64,000 bases of DNA from Euclidia mi (taxonomy: Eukaryota; Arthropoda; Insecta; Lepidoptera; Erebidae), in assembly GCA_944739405.2 (NCBI GenBank), contig OX123182.2, positions 18,983,326 through 19,047,325 on the forward strand, in the 5' to 3' direction. Of the stretch, positions 10,146 to 19,360 are shown in pieces. Made by a program: the position numbers and the translations under genes. How positions within the stretch are numbered: position 1 is the stretch's first letter; each line of letters opens with the position of its first letter. The notes under the pieces were generated by a model. It was not told the DNA's origin, did not search any database, and saw nothing but the letters and a program-made list of their open reading frames with translations.

Positions 10146-13095
10146 ACAGCATGGGAGTTAGTACTTAAACTAACTAGGGTAGACCCGTTGTTACACTTCT
10201 TACTGTTTGAGCTATATTAACGATGAATTTGAAAAACTTAATGGATTTCCAAAGAAAATGAACTAGGTTGATTAGTGTAGACTCCTTCGGTAGACTAAGT
10301 AGACATACTATCCGGTATTGAGCTATTACAGATACCTTTCTTTTCTTTGTCCCATCACGTTTGTATAGAATTTCTTCCCATAATTATATCAAATTAACGA
10401 CTGGTTCCTTTGTACCAGGAGGCAAAGACAATTTAAGCCCGTTTATCCTTCACTCATTACTAAAATATAAAAATTCTTTTATACAAATAATTTTAATAAA
10501 CTATTTTAAGACGTTCTTTGAAACAATACATTTTGCAATAAATTTAACTTATTTCTAATAAAAAATCTTAATAAATAAAGATTTTTTCACTTGAACAACG
10601 TCCTAACTGATTCAACATTTTGAGTAACAACGTCCCATCTTAACATTGAACCCACAAATTGTTTCACAGACTCCGGTGAAAACCGTCCTTTTTTAACTTC
10701 TGACGCTTAAAACTTCAACAATGTTCGTAAAAAACGGCTTAATATTCCATAAGACCTCTACTTTTTGTTGCTCAATATTGCATAAAAATCGATTACTCTG
10801 TGAATACTAATTACGGTAATCGTCTTTTTGCGCCAGAGTTGCGTTTCTCAACAACTCCATCGAAAAACATTCTAAGTAATCATCGATCGCTATTAACTAT
10901 GAACTGATTTAAAAAGTAATAAATACAATAATCTGTGTTAATTTAGGAACTTAAAGTTGTATATAATGAAGTTATACTTGTAAAACATCGTCACTTACCA
11001 GAATTGAAATATTAATTTGCAAACGCGGTCATGTAAGTTTGAAAACGCCGAACTAAGATCAGGCTCTTCAGCATATACTTGAATCATATTTAGTATTTTG
11101 CGTTATCCTGATATCTTTATAAGTATTATTTTTTATGAATATATTGAATTTTCTTAAATATCATGTAAATTAAGCAGAGAACACGAAAACGCCCCAATTT
11201 TCTTCTTCTTCCAATGAATAATGGCTGGACTGATGATCGATCGCTGAGCTCGCGCCACCCGTACTCCCCGTGCGCCGTCCCATGTATACATCGTGCGTTG
11301 TTGCGCGGAACAAATATCAGATGAAACGTTATTCGATTCTATATCTCCGAAAGTAAATAAGATACGAAAAATCTAAAAACACAGTTTTGTAGAGTTTGTA
11401 TTCCTAATCCCATTTAGCTATTTAACGCGATTTTGGTCTATGGTCACATAGAACTCTATTCTACGGATAGGTCGATATATTTGGTACAATTGATTTCTAT
11501 GTATTTACTTATTCACTGTGGATTTAATCGAAATTGAAAGGTGTTTTCTCCCTGAAGGGGTTTGAAACAGGCTGTTTCAACTCTCCTCGTTTCTTAAAGG
11601 AGAATGCCGGTTTTTGTATGGAAGCCTGTACCGTTTGCTTTTTCATGAAATGAACATTTTTAGCCAGCTTATTGTTTAATATTACCGTAGGCGTGAAGCA
11701 TTTTTGTTTTCGAATCCGCAGTTCTGAGATTTTCTCAAAACCATATTTTTGCAAAGGAAGGAATTCGTCCTTGATTTCTACTTGTTTATCACAATTTCAA
11801 TAAGTGAATGATGTTACAAGTTAAAAGAAACGTAGTTTCAACCCAGAGGAACAAACCTCAACACAACGGATAAAAACAAAATAATAACACAAACAAACAA
11901 GAACGATGCGTAGGCGACGTTGTGTGGGGTTGACATTTGATACTTTTGACAGTTGCTCAAGTTATCAAATGTCACCCTGCAAGTGTTGCTATCTCGATTC
12001 AATTATATCTCAAATCGATATCACCTAAAAAACAATCGATAAATGAATAAATTGCTCAACCAAAGACTGAAATCAAGTTAAGTAGCCAAATATATATTTC
12101 TATTTAATAAAATCACACAGAACACAGTTTTTTCAATTCACTATCATAGTGCCTTCTATTGAATCCAAAATCATTTAATCGTGTAAGCAATCGTTAATGT
12201 TGAGAACATTACACTCGATTTTTTGTCGCTCTGAATCGACTTTTTTTGTGCTGGCGATGTATGAATTCGGAAGTTGTTGATCTAAGTTCTACTTTTTATA
12301 ATATTTCGTAAACGCGGATTGAATAATGATTCATAATTTAGTAATGGCAGTCAAAATGTGCCAAAGTATTTATGGTATATCATTTTTTTAAAGCAATTGG
12401 TACAGGTTCGGTCATTCTCCTTTGTATGAGACAGCAGTCAAGAAATGGTTGGCAGCTCAATAAAATAATGTTTTATTTGGTGATTTAAAATGTTTATTTT
12501 ATTTCAGCATGCCTCAGTAGGCATGATTTATGATCAGTATCATAAAGACTAACAGAGGTATGGCGGGCCGCGAAATATATGATTTCTGTATAAAGCCTTT
12601 AATTACTTACTTAACATGAAAATTCTCAGTATTATACCATAGGTGCAGGCATGAGAATAAGCAATAATACAGCTACATAATAGATGTGATAAATATCAAT
12701 TCTCGGTGCCTATTACCTAATTCCAATTTCTATAAGGTTATAGCCTGAAATATTCAGAAGACAGCCCATTTTTCCTACACCCGAAACTAATACCAATTAC
12801 TTATCATACCTTGCCAAACAATAATGTAACTTATATGAAAATAAATAAAAGGGAGTACGGATTAAATGAAAAAATAAAACCAAGCGATATTAATAACGCA
12901 AGATATGGTTTCCATCGAGATGTGAACGTGCTTTGAATAAAAATTGTATATCTTGGGCGCGCATATTACGGGACAAATCGATAATCAATGTCGAATCTAC
13001 TAATATTTATTATTTATCCGACTCAGACTTTTTAAAGTTATGTGTGTATTAAAAATGTTAATTATCACTTTCTTATTAATATGCCTGGTAAACGG
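10146..13095. other. long gene-poor stretch with one perfect short palindrome
   Basis: No supportable gene. A perfect 12-base inverted repeat (TGACATTTGATA at 11931-11942 and its complement at 11963-11974) forms a hairpin with a 20-base loop. A 76-codon minus-strand frame (11524-11754) has no recognisable features. No other repeat was matched. Confidence 0.4.
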
Positions 13096-13205
13096 TAATA
13101 GGCTTGTACTCTATTACATTGGTACCGAAACATAAACGGCGAAATGTGGGTGTGTAATACACCTCTGCCTACCCCTTCGGGAATGAAGGCGTGAAGTGAT
13201 GTTAT
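13096..13205 (+). repeat. dispersed repeat family C ('cctctgcctaccccttcggg')
   Basis: The block 'aataggct...attac...ggcgaaa.gtgggtgt...acctctgcctaccccttcggg..aaggcgtga' occurs again at 37274-37378, and both copies run into a (atgt)-type tail. This resembles a lepidopteran LINE/SINE 3' end. Confidence 0.6.
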
Positions 13206-14010
13206 GTTATGTGAATATATTCGAATTGTTAATTTATCTCTAGTGACTTAAAATCCCCATACAAAGTTAAAATTAGATTCATTCATTGAGATTTTAGAAT
13301 CAATATTAGATTCTTTGAATCAATACTTATTCAAATTGAACTCGCGTAAATCGCGTGAATCAAAATCACGTTGTAAGTTGACCTTTGATAAAACAGAATA
13401 TCTTAAGAAAAGTTAATATACCCTAAATAGCTTTAATCTTTCAGCTTTTATTTGTTCTCAAACAAGTTTTTATTTTCCTTTCAACCTTTAACTACACGCT
13501 AGTTTGGTTTTCCCCTTCGGCGTGTGTAATAACTTCTAAACTAGGAAATTAGTTGAACTTTTATTATTTAGATACCTAATTTCTTTTGATTGACAGGTTA
13601 GTTTTGAACGCTTTAATAATTGTTATAATCTTTATTTTGTAACTTTTTGACTTATGAATATAAAAATGAATTAATCCATTCCATACCTGTAAAACTGAAT
13701 CACAAAACTTAGGCAGACGTTAGATAACCTATAGTTATTAAGTAACGGAATATAAAACACAGATACAAATTCAGACACCAAGCTGATAGCCGACTCTGAA
13801 ATCAATACAAGGAACACAATAATAGCTTTTGAAGCACTCGCACTGATTTGAAACTAAAACGTATGCAAACAAAATGTTGTTGGCAGCCCATACACATTCA
13901 TACAATATCAACAACTATCCAATTACATGCTAAGCCCGATAATTAAGGCTTAGCATGTACCACCAGAAATATATAAAATATATAAAATTGTGTATGTATA
14001 ATATAAATAT
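13206..14010. other. AT-rich non-coding stretch
   Basis: Nothing supportable was recognised. Confidence 0.35.
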
Positions 14011-14015
14011 ATCTG

Positions 14016-14432
14016 TACTAGAGGACGCCAGCAGCTACGCCTGCAATTTTTTTAAATTTACCCGTTTTGGCCGATCCCGTGGGAGTTTCGGGAAATCCCT
14101 TCTTAGTGCACCCCTACGGTCCCCAAGGAACATACATGCCAAATTTCCGCTTCCTGCGCCTAATAGTTTCGGCTGTAGTGTGTCTGTCAGTCAGTCAGTA
14201 ACGCAAGGATTTTATATATTAAGATATATAAAATTCTTGCGTTACTCACTGACTGACTGATAAACAAAGACAGCCGAAACTACGGGGCGTAAGAAGGGAA
14301 ATTAGGCATGTATATATATTTCTTGGGGACCGTGGGCATGCACTAAGGAGGGAATTCCCAAAATGCCCTCGAGATCGGACAAAATTGGTTAAATTAAGAA
14401 ACAATGTGCGTAGCTGCAGGCGTCCTCTAGTA
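14016..14432. repeat. dispersed repeat family D, two copies tail-to-tail (palindrome)
   Basis: A copy of about 205 bp on the plus strand (starting ctagaggacgccagcagctac, ending taacgcaaggattttatatatt) abuts an inverted copy ending in the complement, cgtcctctag, at 14421-14430. The centre of symmetry is at about 14222. The arms are diverged but colinear over their whole length. A third single copy lies at 24738-24946. The CTAG ends and the TATATTAAGATA tail suggest a non-autonomous Helitron or LINE-mobilised element; which of these is unresolved. Confidence 0.75.
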
Positions 14433-14818
14433 GCTCTATATAAAAAAAAATACGAACATAATTAACTACTTTACTGCTTTCGATATCGTTTATCGTGAAC
14501 GTAATACAACCATTACTAGTTATTGGATAAGTTCGTATTACGTGTGATTGGTGCAGACCGGTCACAAAATATTGCTATTGTCGTGAGGAATACTAACTAG
14601 GTACGATTAAACACATAGAACTAATCTTTCGGAGATTTGGTGTTACAACTAAAGTTGCCTTTTCTTGGATATTTGGATTGCTGCGTGGGAAATTGTTACG
14701 GAAAATTGGATTTTTGTGATACTGTTTTGCGGTTGGCTTGATTGATATTGAAAAGTTGGAAGTGATACTATAGAAAGTCAAATTTATTCATTATAGAGAT
14801 ACAGATATTACTAAAATC
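14433..14818. other. non-coding stretch
   Basis: No supported feature. Confidence 0.35.
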
Positions 14819-14819
14819 A

Positions 14820-14935
14820 TCACCTTTGTATATAAACTGTCCCACTGCTGGGCACCGGCCTCTTCTCACTATGAGAAGAGTTAGGAAATAATACACCACG
14901 CTTGCCCAGTGGGGTTAGTAGTCTACATATTTTTC
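14820..14935 (-). repeat. antisense dispersed repeat (LINE-tail type)
   Basis: 'tcccactgctgggcaccggcctc..ctcactatgagaagag..ccacgcttgcccagtggggttagt' is the complement of a tail type that I know as widespread in Lepidoptera. It is related in wording to the repeat at 26969-27216. Confidence 0.45.
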
Positions 14936-15097
14936 GAAAACAGTATATGAGTATTCTCAGACACAAAGGTTTATTCACAATTTTTCCTTCACTGTTTAGC
15001 AAGCGATAATTAATAATTTAATATACATATTATTATGTAATACAAGTTGTTTTTATGTAACACGAATTTATTATAGACATAATATATAATAATATGT

Positions 15098-15475
15098 ACA
15101 TTAGCTCACATTTAGGCTTACACGCCTTTGAGCCCAAGGTCCGCTTACTGGTGTAACCAGATATGTCAGAATATCAACTTTTCCACAGAGCGACTGCCGT
15201 CTAACCTCCGCAACCCAAAGAGATAGCGATATTCCATGGTTTTGACCAGTATCAGTTCATTTGATTGTACTGACTCCCCGTTTCGACTGTCAAAGACCTT
15301 CATGACAACCGGGACTGACGTTTTAACGTGCTCTCCGAGGTACGAGACAAGCGATAGTTAATAATTTAATACGCACATAAGTTTAAAAACTCATTGGTGC
15401 GCGCCGTGGATTCGAACCTGATACCCTCTGCATAGCAGTCCGTTGGTATCTCCACTAGGCTATCGCTGCCTCGTT
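15098..15475 (-). repeat. tRNA-derived SINE family E, antisense, near full length
   Basis: On the minus strand it begins with a tRNA-like head (ggcagcgatagcc..., B box ggttcgaatccac at about 15406-15418). It continues through 'ggtgcgcgcc', a 'cgcttgt...ctcggagagcacgtt' segment, 'gtcatgaag.tctttgacagtc' and a 'gtaagcggacc' 3' part. The copy at 23684-24035 matches in the same order on the plus strand, so the family is about 350-375 bp with Pol III-type internal promoter boxes. Confidence 0.75.
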
Positions 15476-16550
15476 TATTGCGTAATGTACCTAGGTATTT
15501 TATTATAAATAATATTAAGTTCAGTATTTTTAGTATTTTAGTTACCATTGGAGAACAGGATAGAGCTGCTTCGTAAGTGATCTCAATTTCTTGAACTGAT
15601 AATTTTGACGTATAAACAAAGCATTTTAATATCTTTCTTTTTACAGCAATCCTACAAATTCCGTGTTAAATTCATCCATCTCAAAAAAATAAAATATAAA
15701 AAAATAACAAAGGCATAATTTTCCTCAAACGTCTCAAGCGATGCAACTTCTATAATATAAAGACAAAGAACAAAACCGAATCAGCGAAAGAAAAAAAATT
15801 TTAAACAAATCCAAATTAAGTGTCATTAAATAAAAATACCCAGATACGTTTTAACCTATATAGCATTATGTTTGTTTTCAATTCCGACATTAAAGAATTT
15901 TTCGTCCTTCTTTTCTATGTTTATTGAGTCATTAAAATCTTTCAGAATAAGAGTGTCCTTTTAGTAGAAATATGAAAGAAACGTGTAAGAAATTATTGCT
16001 ATATATAAATAATTTGTTTTTTTGGGATCCCTTAGTGACCTATTTTGGACGGAGGATGGTACGGCGTGGGCAAAGTTAATTGACCTGTCAAATTGGTAGA
16101 AAGTGTCCAGTAGGATGTTATTAGCGCCAAAAATACAGTGTTCAATAAGTTTGGGGGCTGGTCGAGGTTCTATTATATTGTTCTATCTTTGAGGTTGACG
16201 GGCTATGAAAATTATTGCACGAAAAGTAATACCAGTAGCAGGCGAATCCGATACCATTTCGTTCAAAATGTGTGAATTCACACATTATACATTTATATAT
16301 TTTACATACATTTATTCGAGAACGGATGTTTTTTTTCGGAGTTCGAATGTTTGTTAAGCTTCCGAAGACACATTTATGTTTATTAATATTGATCGATTTT
16401 TATTCATCACAGAACAGTTAAGAGAGGTTAGAACGGCCTTGTGGGCCTCGCCGTCTATGTGAGCAAACGCTCATATGCCAAAAAATTTCATTGACGCTGT
16501 CAACAATCGTGCTCATATTGCGACAGCGTACGAAGCTTCGCGAAAATAAA
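15476..16550. other. non-coding stretch
   Basis: AT-rich with no recognised gene. The last 120 bases before 16550 become CG-richer and may hold the 5' UTR or promoter of the THAP exon that follows. Confidence 0.3.
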
Positions 16551-16556
16551 AGAATT

Positions 16557-16636
16557 ATGCCGTCTTGCGCTATAATAACGTGTCGAAAAAGAAGCCAGTT
16601 ATGTACTGTGGCTCGAGAAGGGATTTCTTTTCACCG
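16557..16636 (+). CDS. first coding exon of a THAP-domain protein
   Basis: ATG at 16557 opens 26 codons that read like a THAP zinc-finger start: MPSCAIITC, a basic KRSQ segment, then GISFH directly before a strong 5' splice site (exon end cg, then gtaagt at 16637). THAP domains begin with M-P-x-C-x(2-4)-C and have a conserved FHRFP turn; here Cys4, Cys9 and the FH are present, and the following Arg/Phe/Pro would come from the next exon. THAP proteins bind DNA through a C2CH zinc and are found in host regulators and in P-element-type transposases. No second exon was recognised in the next kilobase, so this is a partial host gene, an orphan exon, or a P-element relic. It is too short for a standard ORF list. 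Confidence 0.5.
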
Positions 16637-16639
16637 GTA

Positions 16640-17238
16640 AGTCCGAAAACCTTAAAATAAAAATGATATTTGTAATTATTACAATAGTATTATGTAACTT
16701 GTAGACAAACACGATACTATCGCAAGCAAATAAAAAAATATACATTGCTGGCAATACATGGGTACCATCTAATACTACGCAGGCGATTGCGCAATGTATT
16801 TCGTTCACTGCGAACGTCAAAGCTTGAATTCTGTTAAATCTATGGTGGTGGGTCCGATAGTGCTGTACCTACCAAGTTGTGAACAATGTCGATTATGAAT
16901 TCCTTCGTGTGAATGTATTCAAATGATTGTTATCAGTAATATTAAGATTAACATAACTTTGTTTATTACTACCGATTAATGTTTATTGTGGGTTATTAAC
17001 TTAGTATCGCGGGTTACATATCACATATTTTAATTAAGAAAATTGATTGTGACATATCCGTTGGAGCACTGCTGTCAAATGAAATAAATTCGGACCATAA
17101 ATTTACCGTAGCAAAAGATAAAAGGGGTCTCCTGTATCATTATATAAAGATTTACACCGACAATATTCGGCAAATTAATGAACATAATATATGTTGACAA
17201 CAAAGATCTTGCGCACCTTTGTCGGAACTGAATTATTT
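16640..17238. other. possible intron or intergenic stretch
   Basis: AT-rich. No second THAP exon (an FP-x-D or C-x2-H continuation) was found by reading. Confidence 0.3.
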
Positions 17239-17811
17239 AGCAACATTAGTTTTCAAGATCTTGGTAGAAACAACTTCGAGAAAGAAATCAACCGCAGGAT
17301 CCAGTTGGGTTGGGCAGCGTTTGGCAAGCTACGTCGTGTTTTCTCTTCGCCCCTACCGCAATGCCTGAAGACCAAAGTCTTCAACCAGTGCGTCCTACCT
17401 GTTATGACGTACGGTGCCGAGACGTGGACACTCACAGTGGGACTAGTCCACAAACTAAAAGTCACGCAGCGAGCTATGGAACGGGCTATGCTTGGCGTCT
17501 CTTTGAAGGATAAAATCCGAAACGAAGCTATCCGACAAAGAACCAAAGTTACCGACATAGCTCACAGAATCAGTAGGCTCAAGTGGCAGTGGGCTGGCCA
17601 TATCTGTAGAAGGACTGATGGCCGATGGAGCAAGCGTATTCTAGAGTGGAGACCACGTCTGGGCAAGCGTAAGGTAGGGCGGCCCCCGTCTAGGTGGACC
17701 GACGACCTGAAAAAGGTGGCTGGGACAGACTTGATGCGGAAGGCTGAGGACCGTGTACTGTGGCGCGTGTTGGGAGAGGCCTATGTCCAGCAGTGGACTG
17801 CGATAGGCTGA
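17191..17811 (+). pseudogene. RTE-type LINE ORF2 C-terminus (partial)
   Basis: The frame ends with TGA at 17809-17811. Its LINE part starts about residue 18 and contains NRRIQLGWAAFGKL, LPVMTYGAETWTLT, QRAMERAMLGV, RLKWQWAGHICR and GRPPSRWTDDLKK, the usual order of the thumb and post-RT region in insect RTE elements. The ATG at 17191 is a chance start in flanking DNA. No reverse transcriptase catalytic motifs are present, so this is a dead 5' truncation. A related antisense fragment lies at 57300-57545. Confidence 0.8.
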
Positions 17812-17830
17812 TTGATTGATTGATTAGTTA
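17240..17830 (+). mobile_element. 5'-truncated RTE-type LINE ending in (GATT)n
   Basis: Only the C-terminal end of ORF2 is present, followed by the 'cctatgtccagcagtggac...taggctgattgattgattgatt' tail. The tetranucleotide tail and the C-terminal motifs are typical of RTE-clade LINEs, which lack poly(A). The break point on the 5' side is at about 17240. Confidence 0.75.
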
Positions 17831-18039
17831 TCACCAGGTTGGATTTTATCCTAGTGCGAGCCATGTTACAGACCTATCTAAAGCTATCATATACGTATTG
17901 CATTCAAAGCAAGTAGACGTGCCTTTGTACCAATACTTAAATAATTACATGTTTTTCGCAATTCATAAAATCTGTAACCTACTTACCGCGTTATATGCTT
18001 ATACGCTGAGTCAGTGTGTTCGTGAATTATGTTAGTCAT

Positions 18040-19290
18040 ATGAGTTTAGATATGGCTAATATACAAAATAGCCCGTTTAATCGGAGTACGATGATGCAGC
18101 GCAGCCCTCCCAGCACCCCGCAGCCACAGCAACATGCTGCTGAGGAGTCATTTGAAGTCCTGACCTCCAGTGAAATCAAATCCTGGATGTCTTCAATGGA
18201 TTCTTGCCTTAATGAAATATGCCAGATTGCGGCCGAAGGAAAGTTAAATTCGGATCAAAAGTTAAAAATCAATTACATCGCTAGAAAAATAAGCGGTGGC
18301 GCGGCGCAAATTACTGCCCATTATCAAGCACTGAAGCATCACAACATTTTAGTAACTGCAAAAATGGAAGCTCTGAGAGAAAAACAAGACCTTTTCGAAT
18401 ATCTAAAAGATTTCAAACAATCACTTACGGAAACCATAGAGGAAAGTTGCGCTAAACCAGAGGCGGTGAAGTCCTTTGCTGATATGGTTAAAATCAACAA
18501 AAATACCTTTTTGTGCCCCAAAAATATGAGCTCTATCGCTATTTATCCAAGTGATAAGCAAAAAACTAGTGATGAAACAAAATCTCTCGTCCAGAAAATC
18601 ATTTGCCCGGAACAAATGAAATTACAGGTGCGAGGACTACGCAAGACAAAAAACGGAGGTGTGATTATAAGCACAGAATCCAAGGACGATATTGAAAAGC
18701 TTAGACAAGTGACACAGCTTAGTAGCTCAGGCCTGAAGGTGGAGGAGCCCCCAAAACGAAGACCACGTATCGTAGTTATCGGAGTACCAGCGGGTATGCG
18801 AGAAGAAGAGGTTTATGACTGTATATTCGAACAAAATCTAGCCGACAAGCTGCCCAACCTGTTCCGAGAATCGTTCCAGACGTCCATCAAACTTAGCCAC
18901 AAATCCGGCAAAAGAGAAGCCCCTACCTGCAACTTCATACTAGAAGTTTCTGCCAATATTCGACGAGCACTTTTGACACAAGGACGAGTCTTCATCAACT
19001 GGACATCTTGCCCAGTTAGAGATTTTACGCTCGTGACCAGATGTTTTAAATGTCAGCAGTATGGTCATGCTGCAAAGACCTGCCGTGAGACCGTAGACAC
19101 GTGTGGACATTGTGGTGAGGTAGGTCATCAAGCAAATGAATGCACTAAGAAAGAGAGTACTCCTAAATGTGCGACGTGCTTCCGCTTCAAAAAACCGAGT
19201 GACCACAAAACAGGCGACCCCGAGTGTCCAGCGAGAAAAATGGCAGAGACAAGGTACATTAACTCTGTAGATTATAGTGAGGGCGCCTAA
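18040..19290 (+). CDS. LINE-A ORF1, gag-like RNA-binding protein with zinc knuckles
   Basis: The first in-frame ATG is at 18040; the frame is open from a GTG at 18016. The product is about 416 residues. It has a Ser/Pro/Gln-rich N-terminus, a helical region (about 60-140) and an RRM-like fold candidate (about 240-320, including RPRIVVIGVPAGM). Three Cys/His clusters follow at the C-terminus: CFKCQQYGHAAKTC (about 337-350), CGHCGEVGHQANEC (about 354-367) and a third CATC...C group. In LINEs such ORF1 proteins coat the RNA and act as chaperones in the ribonucleoprotein. ORF1 stops at 19288-19290, 70 bases before the first ATG of ORF2. No defects are seen. Confidence 0.85.
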   Translation: MSLDMANIQNSPFNRSTMMQRSPPSTPQPQQHAAEESFEVLTSSEIKSWMSSMDSCLNEICQIAAEGKLNSDQKLKINYIARKISGGAAQITAHYQALKHHNILVTAKMEALREKQDLFEYLKDFKQSLTETIEESCAKPEAVKSFADMVKINKNTFLCPKNMSSIAIYPSDKQKTSDETKSLVQKIICPEQMKLQVRGLRKTKNGGVIISTESKDDIEKLRQVTQLSSSGLKVEEPPKRRPRIVVIGVPAGMREEEVYDCIFEQNLADKLPNLFRESFQTSIKLSHKSGKREAPTCNFILEVSANIRRALLTQGRVFINWTSCPVRDFTLVTRCFKCQQYGHAAKTCRETVDTCGHCGEVGHQANECTKKESTPKCATCFRFKKPSDHKTGDPECPARKMAETRYINSVDYSEGA

Positions 19291-19360
19291 GAGCGCCGTC
19301 CCTGTTTATAAGTTTTGCAGTTCTATTAGATCTAGTAACACCCTAGTTTTCGTAAATACT

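Noticed and set aside
15397..15475. Possible tRNA gene (B box ggttcgaatcc)
   Set aside because: A second copy at 23684 shows that it is the head of a 350-375-bp SINE.
18339..18998. Minus-strand frames across LINE-A ORF1
   Set aside because: Shadows of the plus-strand coding sequence.
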